DNA of 32,210 nt from Rhodospirillales bacterium (lineage in GTDB: Bacteria; Pseudomonadota; Alphaproteobacteria; Reyranellales; Reyranellaceae). Position 1 is the stretch's first letter. Each line of letters begins with the position of its first letter. A program made the position numbers and the translations under genes. The notes under the pieces are model-generated. The model worked only from the letters and a program-made list of their open reading frames with translations, was not told the origin of the DNA and ran no database searches. The DNA is taken from contig WHTW01000086.1 of NCBI GenBank assembly GCA_009377525.1, positions 1 to 32,210 on the forward strand. The letters are read 5' to 3'. This document shows, piece after piece, positions 1-8,097 of the stretch.

Positions 1-129
1 TATGCCGAGGAGTTCGACGTTGCAACCGGCCAACACCTCGGGAATTTCCCTCAGGCCTTCTCCCATCTGGCGCTGATCGAGGCCGCGTCGCGGATCATCT
101 ACACGGAGCGGCTGGAAGAATTCATTTGA
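1..129 (+). CDS. Glycoside hydrolase family 15 (glucoamylase/trehalase-like), C-terminal end only
   Basis: The first 42 codons of the window read as the end of a gene that begins outside it. The segment contains GNFPQAFSHLALIEAA, which closely resembles the C-terminal end of bacterial GH15 alpha,alpha-barrel enzymes (glucoamylase, trehalase and related glucohydrolases). In those proteins a G-N-F-P-Q-A-F-S-H motif closes the last helices of the barrel. The stop is TGA at 127-129. Substrate cannot be judged from this piece. About 100 bases further on the IS6 relic begins, so the gene sits at the edge of an insertion-prone stretch. Confidence 0.85.
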   Translation, partial: YAEEFDVATGQHLGNFPQAFSHLALIEAASRIIYTERLEEFI

Positions 130-289
130 TCCGCCACGAGGTCATCGTCGCTGGCAAATGCCGATCCTCCATCGTGCCTGCGCGCGCGTCATTCCCTGGC
201 GACGGCCGCGGAAGCGCCGAGCAGCCGGATGATCGGCGTTGTCACATTAACTGACTGCGGCGCAGCGAGGCGAATTCGGCTGAGCGAGA

Positions 290-1240
290 TCAGGCGGCGA
301 CACCGGCGATGGCTTTCCATTGCGCCATGGCGTCCAGACGATGAAGATGGGTGGCGAGGGCGGAGCGGCGGAACCGGGGCGGGGCGAACAGGTTGCGGAT
401 GGCGGAGAAGATCGAAACGAACCGCTGTAGGCCTCCCGGAGATCGAAAGCCTTGCATCGCCCGCTCTCGCCGTCGCAGGGGCAGATGCGAATTCTCGGCC
501 CGGTTGTTGAGGCCTCTGTGCGAGCGATGCTCGATCGCCGGCATGATCTGGCGCCGGGCGGCGGCATAGGACATTCGCAACGATAAGTGAATCGGCTTGC
601 CGTGTCGCGGCGGCTGCGGCGGTGTGACTCAGGCGGGTGCGCTTCCCTGTAGCAGCGGCGCGCTCTAGCGGTGGCGGCATGATCGAGCGGCGCGGGATCG
701 AGCAGCGGTGGAAGGCGGACGGCTCGAAGCGGGACGAGCGGGGCCGGCGCCTGTTCGCCGCGAGCGAGGCGCGGGCAGCGGGTCGAGGCGGGTTGGCGGC
801 GGTTTCGGAGATCACCGGGCTCGCCCGCTCGACGATCGGGCGCGGCCTCAAGGACCTCGACGCGCCGCCGCCGCGAGAAGACGCCTCAGCAAGCGCCTTG
901 GTGCCGCGTCGCGTCTGGGCGATTTCATCGAGGATATATCCGTCCTGATCGACCGCCCGCCACAGCTAATGCTTGCGGCCGCCGATGGCGATGACGACCT
1001 CGTCGAGATGCCAGATGTCGCGGCGGCTCGGCCTCTTGCGCTTGAGGCGACGGGCGTAATCCCGCCCGAATTTCACGGCCCAGCGCCGGACCGTCTCGTA
1101 CGAGACGACGATGCCGCGCTCCAGCAGCATCTCCCCCACCAGGCGGAGGCTCAAGGGGAAGCGAAAATATAGCCACACTGCATGGGCGGTGATCGCAGGT
1201 GGAACCGATGGCGCTTGTAGCTCACGGATGGCAAGGTCAT
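290..1240 (-). pseudogene. IS6-family transposase, split and degraded
   Basis: Reading leftward from an ATG at 1240, the protein starts with SYKRHRF and shifts frame near 1200, apparently by one base. It continues through LYFRFPLSLRLV, SYETVRRWAVKFGRDY and the DDE-domain start WHLDEVVIAIGGRKH. A TAG at 966-968 replaces the expected Trp codon. Homology goes on through LWRAVDQDGY and is lost around 874 after a further shift. The C-terminal quarter reappears from about 573 to 290 (YAAARRQIMP, HRGLNNRAENSH, FRSPGGLQRF, LDAMAQWKAIAG). The second catalytic Asp segment is missing between the two parts. The protein cannot be made intact. The split suggests insertion of a second IS followed by deletion. 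Confidence 0.85.
679..870 (+). pseudogene. ISAzo13-like transposase, N-terminal fragment
   Basis: About 64 codons from the ATG at 679 carry the N-terminal helix-turn-helix region seen in ISAzo13/Rhodopirellula-type DDE transposases: RRLFAASEARAAGRGG, then AAVSEITGLARSTIGRGLKDL. Homology stops at a proline-rich junction near 870, where the reading meets the inverted IS6 sequence. The long catalytic part is absent. It sits on the opposite strand to the IS6 transposase and inside it, so it most likely marks a second transposition event that was later deleted. The family call rests on remembered motifs. Confidence 0.65.
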
Positions 1241-1291
1241 GTCGGCGATCTACACGACTTCCTGCCACGCCCGAGTTAACGTGACATCGCC

Positions 1292-1388
1292 CCGCCTGCG
1301 CGCCGACGTCTGCACAGCCAAGGATCCCCAGGGCAAGGCGCCGCCCGCCCCGGCGCCCGCGCCGGCCGGCAGTGGGCAGAAAACCTGA
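1292..1388 (+). other. Possible 3' remnant of a gene cut off by the IS6 element
   Basis: Directly outside the right IS6 repeat an open frame runs to a TGA at 1386-1388. It encodes about 32 residues, including LRADVCTAKDPQGK and then an alanine/proline-rich tail. Such a low-complexity C-terminus looks like the end of a truncated protein. I do not recognise it, and chance reading in GC-rich DNA is possible. Confidence 0.2.
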
Positions 1389-1510
1389 CGGCAGCTCCGC
1401 AAAAGAAATGATTGCCCAACACAAGAGCTAGCTTCAATCTGCCCCTGAAGCTGCAATAGACGTCTCATCGGGGGAGATCGAATCTGGCTGTTCGTGTAAC
1501 GCATCGGGCA

Positions 1511-2362
1511 TTGATCGCTCTAGGCGCGACGCTGCTCACTGGCGGCTGCGACCTCAGGTACTCTGCCGTCCTCGACCCCAAGGGACCGATAGCACTCGCC
1601 GAGCGCGACCTTCTCTTCGATGCCTTCTTCGTGATGCTGATCGTGGTCGTCCCGGTCATCATCCTGGTGCTTTGGTTTGCCTGGCGTTATCGCGCCACCA
1701 ACACCACGGCGACCTACGCGCCGACCTGGTCCTATTCGGCCAGGGTCGACGCCGTCGTCTGGTTGATCCCGGCCCTGATCGTCATCGCGCTTGGCGTGCT
1801 GCTGTGGCGCAGCACTTACAAGCTCGATCCCTACCGCGCACTCGTATCGTCCTCGCGGCCGCTCGAGGTCCAGGTGGTGGCGCAGGACTGGAAGTGGCTG
1901 TTCATCTACCCCGAGCAGGGCGTCGCCGTGGTGAACCAGCTCGCCTTCCCGGCGGGCCGGCCGCTCAGCCTCAAGATCACCTCCGACACGGTGATGAACT
2001 CCTTCTACGTGCCGCAGCTCGCCGGCCAGATCTACGCCATGGCCGGCATGCAGACGCGCCTGCAGATCCTGGCCGATCAGCCGGGCAAGTTCGTCGGCCG
2101 CAACAGCCAGTACAGCGGCGCCGGCTTCCCCGATCAGTATTTCGAGGTGATCGCCACGACGCCGACTGACTTCGACGCGTGGGTGGCGAAGGCGAGGCAG
2201 GCAACCGTGCGACTCGACGCCCAGACCTACCCGGCACTGGCCGCCAAGAGCCGCGGCCACGCCATCACCTACTATTCGGCGGTCGAGCCCGGCCTCTACG
2301 ACTCGATCGTCGCCAAATACACCCATGGCGGCCACGCGCAGCACGCGCCTGCCCGGAGATAG
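1511..2362 (+). CDS. cyoA: Cytochrome bo3 ubiquinol oxidase subunit II
   Basis: CyoA is the membrane-anchored subunit II of the haem-copper quinol oxidase. It lacks the CuA centre of cytochrome c oxidases. The 283-residue reading has a lipoprotein signal with lipobox LTGGC (Cys13), two membrane helices at about 36-58 and 78-98, then the cupredoxin-like periplasmic domain with VVAQDWKWLFIYPEQ and VMNSFYVPQLAGQIYAM, typical of CyoA. The TTG at 1511 leaves a signal peptide with no positive N-region. An in-frame CTG at 1484 is preceded by GGGGAG (1471-1476) and would add nine residues including two arginines, so the true start may be there. It is first in cyoABCD, and the next gene starts 4 bases after its stop. 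Confidence 0.93.
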   Translation: MIALGATLLTGGCDLRYSAVLDPKGPIALAERDLLFDAFFVMLIVVVPVIILVLWFAWRYRATNTTATYAPTWSYSARVDAVVWLIPALIVIALGVLLWRSTYKLDPYRALVSSSRPLEVQVVAQDWKWLFIYPEQGVAVVNQLAFPAGRPLSLKITSDTVMNSFYVPQLAGQIYAMAGMQTRLQILADQPGKFVGRNSQYSGAGFPDQYFEVIATTPTDFDAWVAKARQATVRLDAQTYPALAAKSRGHAITYYSAVEPGLYDSIVAKYTHGGHAQHAPARR

Positions 2363-2366
2363 AGTG

Positions 2367-4352
2367 ATGTTCGGCAAGCTGACGCTCGACGCCCTGCCGC
2401 TCTACAGCGCGATCGCCGCGGGCGGCGCCGCGGTCACCGTGGGCGGCGCGCTGCTGGTGGCCTTCGTGGTCACCTGGCTCAGGGCCTGGAAGTATCTCTG
2501 GACCGAGTGGCTGACCAGCGTCGACCACAAGCGCATCGGCATCATGTATATCGTCTTGGCGCTGATCATGCTGGTGCGCGGCTTCGTCGACGCCATCATG
2601 ATGCGCGCCCAGCAGGCCACCGCACTGGACGCCGGCGGCTACCTCCCGCCGGAGCATTTCGACCAGATCTTCAGCTCGCACGGCACCATCATGATCTTCT
2701 TCATGGCGATGCCGTTCATGACCGGCCTGATCAATGTCGCCATGCCGCTGCAGATCGGCACGCGCGACGTGGCCTTCCCCTTCCTCAACGCCGTCAGCCT
2801 GTGGCTGAGCGCGGCCGGCGCCGGCCTGGTCCTGGTCTCGCTGGTGATCGGCAAGTTCTCGACCGCGGGCTGGACCGGCTACCCGCCCTATTCGGGCATC
2901 GAGTACAACCCCGGTGTCGGTGTCGACTACTGGATCTGGGCGATCCTGATCAGCGGCGTCGGATCGACGCTGTCGGGAATCAACTTCGTCGTCACCATCC
3001 TGAAGCGCCGGGCGCCGGGCATGACGCTCATGCGCATGACGCCTTTCACCTGGACCGCGCTCTGCACTTCCGTCCTGATGGCCTTCGCCTTCCCGGCCAT
3101 CACCGTGACCTGTCTCCTGCTGGCGCTCGACCGTCTGGCCGGCATGCACTTCTTCACGAATGCGCATGGCGGCAACATGATGAACTACGCCAACCTGTTC
3201 TGGATCTGGGGTCATCCCGAGGTCTACATCCTGATCCTGCCGGCGTTCGGCGTGTTCTCCGAGGTCGTGGCGACATTCTCGCGCAAGCGGCTGTTCGGCT
3301 ACGAATCGCTGGTCTACGCCACGGCGGCGATCGCCCTCCTGTCGTTCACCGTCTGGCTGCACCATTTCTTCACCATGGGCTCCAGCGCCGACGTCAACGC
3401 CTTCTTCGGCGTCACGACCATGATCATCGCCGTGCCGACCGGCGTGAAGGTGTTCAACTGGCTGCTCACCATGTATCGCGGCCGCATCGACTTCCACCCG
3501 TCGATGATGTGGAGCATCGGCTTCATCGCCACCTTCGCGATCGGCGGCATGACCGGCGTGCTGCTGGCCATCCCGCCGGCCGACTACCTGATGCACAACA
3601 CGACCTTCCTGGTCGCGCACTTCCACAACATGCTCATCCCCGGCGTGCTGTTCGGCTACCTCGCCGGCTACATGTACTGGTTCCCCAAGGCGTTCGGCTT
3701 CGGCTTTGACCGCACCTGGGGAGTCCGCTCGTTCTGGTGCTGGCTGATCGGCTTCTATCTCGCCTTCATGCCGCTCTATCTGCTCGGACTGAAGGGCATG
3801 CCGCGCCGCATGGAAACCTACAACGACCCGACCTGGCAGCCCTACCTGATGGTCGCCGCACTTGGCGCCGTGATCGTGCTGTGCGGCATCGGCTGCATGG
3901 TGATGCAGCTCTATGTCAGCATCCGCGACCGCAGGAAGACGGTCGACCTCACCGGCGATCCCTGGGACGGCCGCACGCTCGAATGGGCGACCTCCTCGCC
4001 GCCGCCGGCCTACAATTTTGCGGTGCTGCCCGAGGTGCGCGACCGCGAACCCTTCCTCGACATGAAGGAGCGCGGCGTCGCCTATCAGCGGCCGGCCCAC
4101 TACGACGACATCCGGATGCCGAGGAACACGCCGATCGCCGTCGTCCTGGGCGTGCTCGCCTTCGTCCTGGGCTTCGCCATCGTCTGGCACATTTGGTGGC
4201 TGGTGGTCGTCTGCGCACTCCTCATGCTCGCCGCCCTGATCGTGCGTGCCTCCGACGACGACGCCGAGTTCACGCTGTCGGCCGCCGAGGTCGCGAAGAT
4301 CGAGGATGCGCGGTTCCGTGCCCTGGAGAGCCTGGCGGGGAGCAAGACATGA
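2367..4352 (+). CDS. cyoB: Cytochrome bo3 ubiquinol oxidase subunit I
   Basis: This is the catalytic subunit, carrying haem b, haem o3 and CuB. It reduces oxygen to water with quinol electrons while pumping protons. The ATG at 2367 follows GGAG at 2356-2359 and gives 661 residues, the usual CyoB length. Visible signatures are SVDHKRIGIMY at the N-end, HPEVY with His283 (CuB ligand), the His332-His333 pair (CuB ligands) and HFHNML with His418 and His420 (haem ligands), at almost the same numbers as in E. coli CyoB. About 15 membrane helices are expected. The TGA overlaps the next start as ATGA, which suggests translational coupling within the operon. Confidence 0.97.
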   Translation: MFGKLTLDALPLYSAIAAGGAAVTVGGALLVAFVVTWLRAWKYLWTEWLTSVDHKRIGIMYIVLALIMLVRGFVDAIMMRAQQATALDAGGYLPPEHFDQIFSSHGTIMIFFMAMPFMTGLINVAMPLQIGTRDVAFPFLNAVSLWLSAAGAGLVLVSLVIGKFSTAGWTGYPPYSGIEYNPGVGVDYWIWAILISGVGSTLSGINFVVTILKRRAPGMTLMRMTPFTWTALCTSVLMAFAFPAITVTCLLLALDRLAGMHFFTNAHGGNMMNYANLFWIWGHPEVYILILPAFGVFSEVVATFSRKRLFGYESLVYATAAIALLSFTVWLHHFFTMGSSADVNAFFGVTTMIIAVPTGVKVFNWLLTMYRGRIDFHPSMMWSIGFIATFAIGGMTGVLLAIPPADYLMHNTTFLVAHFHNMLIPGVLFGYLAGYMYWFPKAFGFGFDRTWGVRSFWCWLIGFYLAFMPLYLLGLKGMPRRMETYNDPTWQPYLMVAALGAVIVLCGIGCMVMQLYVSIRDRRKTVDLTGDPWDGRTLEWATSSPPPAYNFAVLPEVRDREPFLDMKERGVAYQRPAHYDDIRMPRNTPIAVVLGVLAFVLGFAIVWHIWWLVVVCALLMLAALIVRASDDDAEFTLSAAEVAKIEDARFRALESLAGSKT

Positions 4353-4960
4353 GCGTCGCCACCATGAGCGCGCCCTCGTCTCCCCGCGAGCGCGAGGAAG
4401 CCGAGACCCACGAGCAGCGGGCGTTGGGCTTCTGGCTCTACCTGATGGGCGATGCCGTGATCTTCGCTCTGCTGTTCGCGACCTACGCGATCATGATTCC
4501 CGGCACGGCGGGCGGCCCGACGGGCAGGCAGCTCTTCAGCCTCAACAACGCCGCGCTGGAGACCCTGCTGCTGCTGGTTTCCAGCACGACCTTCGGCTTC
4601 GCAAGCCTCGCCTCGCGCGCCGGCAAGAGGGGCGCGGTGCTGGGCTGGCTCGCCGTCACTTTCCTGCTGGGCGCGGGCTTCATCTTCCTCGAGGTGCGCG
4701 AGTTCACCGGCCTGATCGCCAGGGACGCCGGGCCGGACCGCAGCGGCTTCCTCTCGGCCTTCTTCACGCTGGTCGGCACCCACGGCTTTCATGTCAGCAT
4801 GGGCCTGCTTTGGATCCTGATCCTGTCCGCCCAGGTCGCGATCAAGGGGCTCACCCTGCCGGTGACCTCGCGGCTGTTCCGGCTCGGCCTCTTCTGGCAT
4901 TTCCTCGACATCGCCTGGGTCGGCATCTTCTCCGTCGTCTATCTTCCGGGGCTGCTCTGA
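4349..4960 (+). CDS. cyoC: Cytochrome bo3 ubiquinol oxidase subunit III
   Basis: This 203-residue protein is the non-catalytic subunit III of the quinol oxidase. It has five predicted membrane helices. Family features include GFWLYLMGDAVIFALLFATY near residue 30, FIFLEVREF, THGFHVSMGLLWI and FWHFLDIAWVGIFSVVY at the C-terminus. The ATG at 4349 overlaps the cyoB stop by four bases, and its own stop overlaps the cyoD ATG by one base. The compact arrangement supports one transcript for cyoABCD. Confidence 0.95.
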   Translation: MSVATMSAPSSPREREEAETHEQRALGFWLYLMGDAVIFALLFATYAIMIPGTAGGPTGRQLFSLNNAALETLLLLVSSTTFGFASLASRAGKRGAVLGWLAVTFLLGAGFIFLEVREFTGLIARDAGPDRSGFLSAFFTLVGTHGFHVSMGLLWILILSAQVAIKGLTLPVTSRLFRLGLFWHFLDIAWVGIFSVVYLPGLL

Positions 4961-5259
4961 TGGAACGCCACGGTCTTCGCGCCTACCTGATCGGCTTCGT
5001 GCTCGCCGTCGTGCTGAGCGTCATCCCGTTCTGGCTGGTCGCCAGCCACGCGCTGCCGCCGCAGCGCACGCTGCTGATCATCGGCATCGCCGCCGTGCTG
5101 CAGGTGCTGGTCCATCTGCGCTTCTTCCTGCACTTGAACTTCACGACCACGCCCAAGGAGAACATGCTGGCGCTGGTCTTTGCCGCCATCCTGATCTTGA
5201 TCATGATGGGCGGCAGCTTCTGGATCATGTTCGACCTGCACGCGCGGATGGCGGTGTGA
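4960..5259 (+). CDS. cyoD: Cytochrome bo3 ubiquinol oxidase subunit IV
   Basis: This is a 99-residue subunit IV, a small three-helix membrane protein that helps assemble the CuB site. It contains LVHLRFFLHLNF, followed by a short loop and a last helix ending GGSFWIMFDLHARMAV, as in CyoD proteins. It starts at the ATG sharing one base with the cyoC stop. It is the last gene of the operon here. The haem O synthase gene cyoE, often next in line, is absent, and the sequence turns into transposon debris within about 200 bases. Confidence 0.93.
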   Translation: MERHGLRAYLIGFVLAVVLSVIPFWLVASHALPPQRTLLIIGIAAVLQVLVHLRFFLHLNFTTTPKENMLALVFAAILILIMMGGSFWIMFDLHARMAV

Positions 5260-5477
5260 TTCAGGACGGAAATCTGTTTGCACGACCGCCATATACCGAC
5301 CGCGAGCGGGCAGCAGCTCAACACGCTTCTCGTCGTCGCGAGCCGGAGGTTTCGCGGGGCAGTACCTGAAACGAGAGGCGCCCTTCGACAATCTCGCACG
5401 ACATTTGGGCAATATGGTTCGAGACAAAAAGCCAATGCCTCACCATCTCGTTCCGGTGCTGCGGCACCGCGACCTCG

Positions 5478-5680
5478 GCCATCTGGAAGGTAACGTAACG
5501 GCCGTGGCTGACCACCTTGGCGCCGATCTTGATCAGCTTGTCGCCCAGGCTGGTCAGCGACCACGGCTGCGCCGTCTTCGGCATCGCCAGCGTCCGCATG
5601 AAATTGCCAAGGTTGTAGGCCAGCGCGTGCAACTGAAGGCGGACCGCGTTGGCAGCGAAGGAACGGCATGACAGGCGGGT
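5478..5680 (-). pseudogene. IS1380-family transposase, C-terminal fragment
   Basis: On the minus strand the sequence reads WTRLSCRSFAANAVRLQLHA, LAYNLGNFMRTLA and GAKVVSHGRYVTFQMAEVAVP. These are the conserved end of IS1380-family transposases. Homology starts at about 5680 and fades at about 5478. The open frame runs on to about 5318 with unrelated residues, so the native C-terminus is lost. All catalytic residues are missing, and no terminal repeat was recognised. Confidence 0.8.
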
Positions 5681-5761
5681 CCATACGGCAATGTCGATAA
5701 GCAAGATTACGTGCAGTGGATGTTGCCCTTCGCCCGGGAGATCAAGCGGGTTCTAAAAAAA
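5675..5761 (+). pseudogene. Possible DNA methyltransferase gene fragment cut by ISL3
   Basis: Between the IS1380 fragment and the left ISL3 repeat the plus strand reads DYVQWMLPFAREIKRVLKK in one frame (about 5705-5761), with a stop upstream at 5669. Many N4/N6 site-specific DNA methyltransferases carry a similar stretch (aromatic-x-x-W, then an I-x-R-V-L-K helix before a Gly-Ser turn). The reading ends exactly where the insertion sequence starts. With about 29 residues, the family call is tentative. No continuation is visible right of the element. Confidence 0.4.
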
Positions 5762-7144
5762 GGCTCTTCGCGGGTTCGTGTGGGTCGATTTGCGTGATTT
5801 CAGAGCCGCGGCAGCATGCAAGTGAGAACCTTGAGGCGGAGGTACTCCTGGTCGCGCAGTCCGTAGGCGCGTCGCTGGATGACGCGGATCTTGTTGTTGA
5901 GGCCTTCGACGAAGCCAAGCGAGACCTTGTTGTCTGGATGGCAGTACGCGGCGATGCCGTCCCAATGGCGCTCGATCATGTCGGCGAACTTCTCGTAGGG
6001 CTTGAGGCGCTGCCACTTGAGCGCGGCGCGCCAGTGGTCGAAGAAGCGTCTGGCCCAGCCTTCGCGCTGGTAGCTCCAGAGCTGGCCGAAGGCCTCCTTG
6101 AGCAGGTAGGCGGTGTTGAGCCGCTTGTTGGCAGCGAGCAGGGTCTTGAGCGCCAGGCGACCTTCCAGCGTGAGGTTCTCGCGGTTGGACAGCAGGGTGT
6201 ACTTCTGGCCCTTGATGAAGCGCCGGTCCTTGCCGGACAGCCGCGCGTACTCGGCCTTGCGGACCTGGTCCAAGGCTTCGCCGAGATGGCGCATGACGTG
6301 GAACTTGTCGAACAGGATCGCAGCCTGCGGAGCATGCACCTGCGTGGCGTTGCGAAACGGCTTCCACATGTCCATCAGCGCCAGCTTGATGCGCCGGCTC
6401 TTCTTCTCGCCCAGCCCGGCGTAGAACTGCGCCATGCTGGCCTCGGAGCGGTCGCCGCCGCCAAACCAGATCGCCCGACTCCGATCGAGATCGCTGACGA
6501 CGATGCGGTAGGTGTGGCGCTTGCGGATGGAGATCTCGTCGATGCCGATGCGCCGCGGTCCCGGCGTGCCGGCACGGACGAGCTGGGCGTGCATGTACTG
6601 CTTTTCCAGCTCCTTGACCGTGTGCCAATGGAGCGTCAGCTCTTCGGCCAGTTCCTTGATCGTGGTGCTGCGACAGCGCCGGCCGACGTAGTGGGCGAAG
6701 CGCTCCGTGTAGAACGGATTGTCGCCGAGAAAGTCGAGCCGCTCGCGCTTCACGGCGCCACATCGCCGGCAGTCGACACGCCGGACCTCCAGCTCCAGAT
6801 AGATGCGGTGATCGCCCGACGACAGATCGCGCACCCGCCGCGTGCGTCGGTCGTACCAACCGCGGTGCGCTCGTCGGCAGACGCCGCACAGCGTTTTTTT
6901 GAGCGCCGGACCAGCGTGACGATGCGTGCCTTCGGATCGCCGAAGACGCCGCGCACGCTGCGCAGAGGACGAAATCCGGGGAAGGCATATGCATCGGTCA
7001 GGCGCCGGGCACGCTTGCGGTTCCTGGCCATCGCCAAAGCGTGCCAAGTTTTCGCAAGCCATCAAGCCCCCGCAAACTCACATGCCATGCGGGTTTCACG
7101 GCCTTCATGACCACGATTTCACCCACTCGATTCCGCGAAGACCC
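5762..7144 (-). mobile_element. ISL3-family insertion sequence
   Basis: A single ISL3-type transposase is framed by 24-bp terminal inverted repeats. The left is 5762-5785 (GGCTCTTCGCGG, then TTCGTGTGGGT after one more G) and the right is 7121-7144, read as its complement. Twenty of the 24 positions match. Total length is 1383 bp, normal for the family. The flanking 8-mers (TAAAAAAA left, CTAATTGC right) are not a duplication, so the target copy has decayed or the element moved by recombination. The transposase requires a frame change to be full length. Confidence 0.85.
5800..7031 (-). CDS. ISL3-family transposase, two frames joined at an A7 run
   Basis: The ATG at 7031 opens MARNRKRARRL and runs 46 codons to the Ser-Lys-Lys at TCA AAA AAA. 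Moving back one base there continues as TLCGVCRRAHRGWYDRR and to the TGA at 5800-5802, giving about 410 residues. The joined protein holds a zinc finger (CGVC, then VDCRRCG), the helix-turn-helix STTIKELAEEL, and DDE-domain segments IGIDEISIRKRH, LFDKFHVMRHL and GFVEGLNNKIRVIQRRAYG. The slippery heptamer A AAA AAA lies at 6894-6900 (T7 on the plus strand) in the correct phase for -1 slippage. A one-base contraction from A8 would look the same, so it may equally be a pseudogene. Transposition by cut-and-paste is the family role. Confidence 0.8.
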
Positions 7145-7205
7145 CTAATTGCATTGCCAACGCGGAGAACACGCGGATAGGTTGGCGGCGCAATTTGGGG
7201 GAGCC

Positions 7206-7820
7206 ATGAACCTGGCCCGTATTTTCTGTCTTGTGACTCTCTGCCTGGCCACGGCGATGGCTTGCGGTGGACCTCAACGGGTAACGTCACAGGCAGCCTT
7301 GAAGCGCGCCTATTGGGGCCTGCCGCAGGATGGGCTGAGCGCCGACGTCACCGGGCGGGTCACCTGCCCCAACGGCTTCCCGTGCGATGCCTTCGCCAAC
7401 GCCGCCAACTACGGCGATCCCAGACCCGACATGAACAAGCGGCTGACGGTGATCTGGACCTGCCAGCCGCAGCGCTTGGTGCTGTCGGAGGTCGTGATCA
7501 CCGGCCTCAAGGTGCGCATGGATTGCATCGCCGGCCCGCCGATCGTGCCGCGCACCATCTCCATCCTGGAAGCGACCTGGGGCTCGGGCGGCGCCAGCTC
7601 GACCGTCGACGTCACCCAGCAGGTGCGCGACATCTGCGGCGAGGATTCGACGCGCTGCCAGGTGCCGGCGATGGCCTATATCTTCGGCATGCCGGATCGC
7701 AATCCGAAGATGCTGCGCATCCGTTTCACCTGCAACGGCCAGACCACGCCCGGCCAGCAGTCGCAGGAGAACGGCGTCGCCGACCTGCGCTGCGAGCGCA
7801 ACGCCGACTTGGGCTACTGA
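7206..7820 (+). CDS. Secreted hypothetical protein, cysteine-rich
   Basis: This is a 204-residue protein that I cannot assign to a family. It starts at the ATG behind GGGGGAG (7197-7203). Residues 1-19 form a hydrophobic signal sequence ending near AMAC. It could be a signal peptidase I site or a poor lipobox. The mature part has several well-spaced cysteines (near CPNGFPCD, IWTCQP, MDCIAG, DICGEDSTRC, FTCNGQ, LRCERN), which suggests disulphide bonds in the periplasm. It begins just outside the ISL3 element and ends at an intergenic palindrome, and it appears monocistronic. Confidence 0.7.
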   Translation: MNLARIFCLVTLCLATAMACGGPQRVTSQAALKRAYWGLPQDGLSADVTGRVTCPNGFPCDAFANAANYGDPRPDMNKRLTVIWTCQPQRLVLSEVVITGLKVRMDCIAGPPIVPRTISILEATWGSGGASSTVDVTQQVRDICGEDSTRCQVPAMAYIFGMPDRNPKMLRIRFTCNGQTTPGQQSQENGVADLRCERNADLGY

Positions 7821-7830
7821 CGACCTCACC

Positions 7831-7924
7831 CTGAGGAGCGGCCCAACGGGCCGCGTCTCGAAGGGTGGGCAACACCGAGACTGAGGCCACCCTTCGAGAC
7901 GCATCGCTGCGCGATGCTCCTCAG
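7831..7924. repeat. Intergenic nested inverted repeat (alphaproteobacterial palindromic type)
   Basis: Two nested arms are perfect. CTGAGGAGC at 7831-7839 pairs with GCTCCTCAG at 7916-7924. GCGTCTCGAAGGGTGG at 7853-7868 pairs with CCACCCTTCGAGACGC at 7887-7902. The words match a repeat often seen between genes of Bradyrhizobium-like genomes. It could form a long cruciform or RNA hairpin just after the preceding stop, perhaps protecting or ending that transcript. Confidence 0.8.
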
Positions 7925-8097
7925 AGTTCGTGAGTCTTTCGAATCCCGCAAAAAAGACGAGCACGAGTAGGAAGTTTTGATTCGTTTGGCATTGCTTAGA
8001 CGACCGATTCGGAATCTCGATCGCCCACCACGGATTCGAGGATTACCTTGCACTTTAGAATCATCGACGGGCTCACGCGCTCTCTGGGTGAGGTGTT

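Larger units (their letters stand above)
235..1291 (-). mobile_element. Decayed IS6-family insertion sequence interrupted by another IS fragment
   Basis: The ends are marked by an imperfect 18-bp inverted repeat: GGCGTTGTCACATTAACT at 235-252 and the complement of GGCGATGTCACGTTAACT at 1274-1291 (16 of 18 matching). Between them lie two parts of one IS6-type DDE transposase on the minus strand, separated by a fragment of an ISAzo13-like transposase on the plus strand. The flanking 8 bases do not match, so no target duplication is left. The element is 1057 bp long, and it must have lost part of both IS elements. It is not autonomous. Confidence 0.8.

Noticed and set aside
2265..4190. A 641-codon minus-strand frame opposite cyoB
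   Set aside because: It mirrors CyoB, whose catalytic histidines are conserved at the expected positions. The antisense protein is highly charged and repetitive.
5716..7110. A 464-codon plus-strand frame through the ISL3 element
   Set aside because: It reads antisense to the ISL3 transposase, whose zinc finger and DDE-domain motifs are clear on the minus strand.
5754..7152. Target-site duplication around the ISL3 element
   Set aside because: The flanking 8-mers TAAAAAAA and CTAATTGC differ, so no duplication can be claimed.
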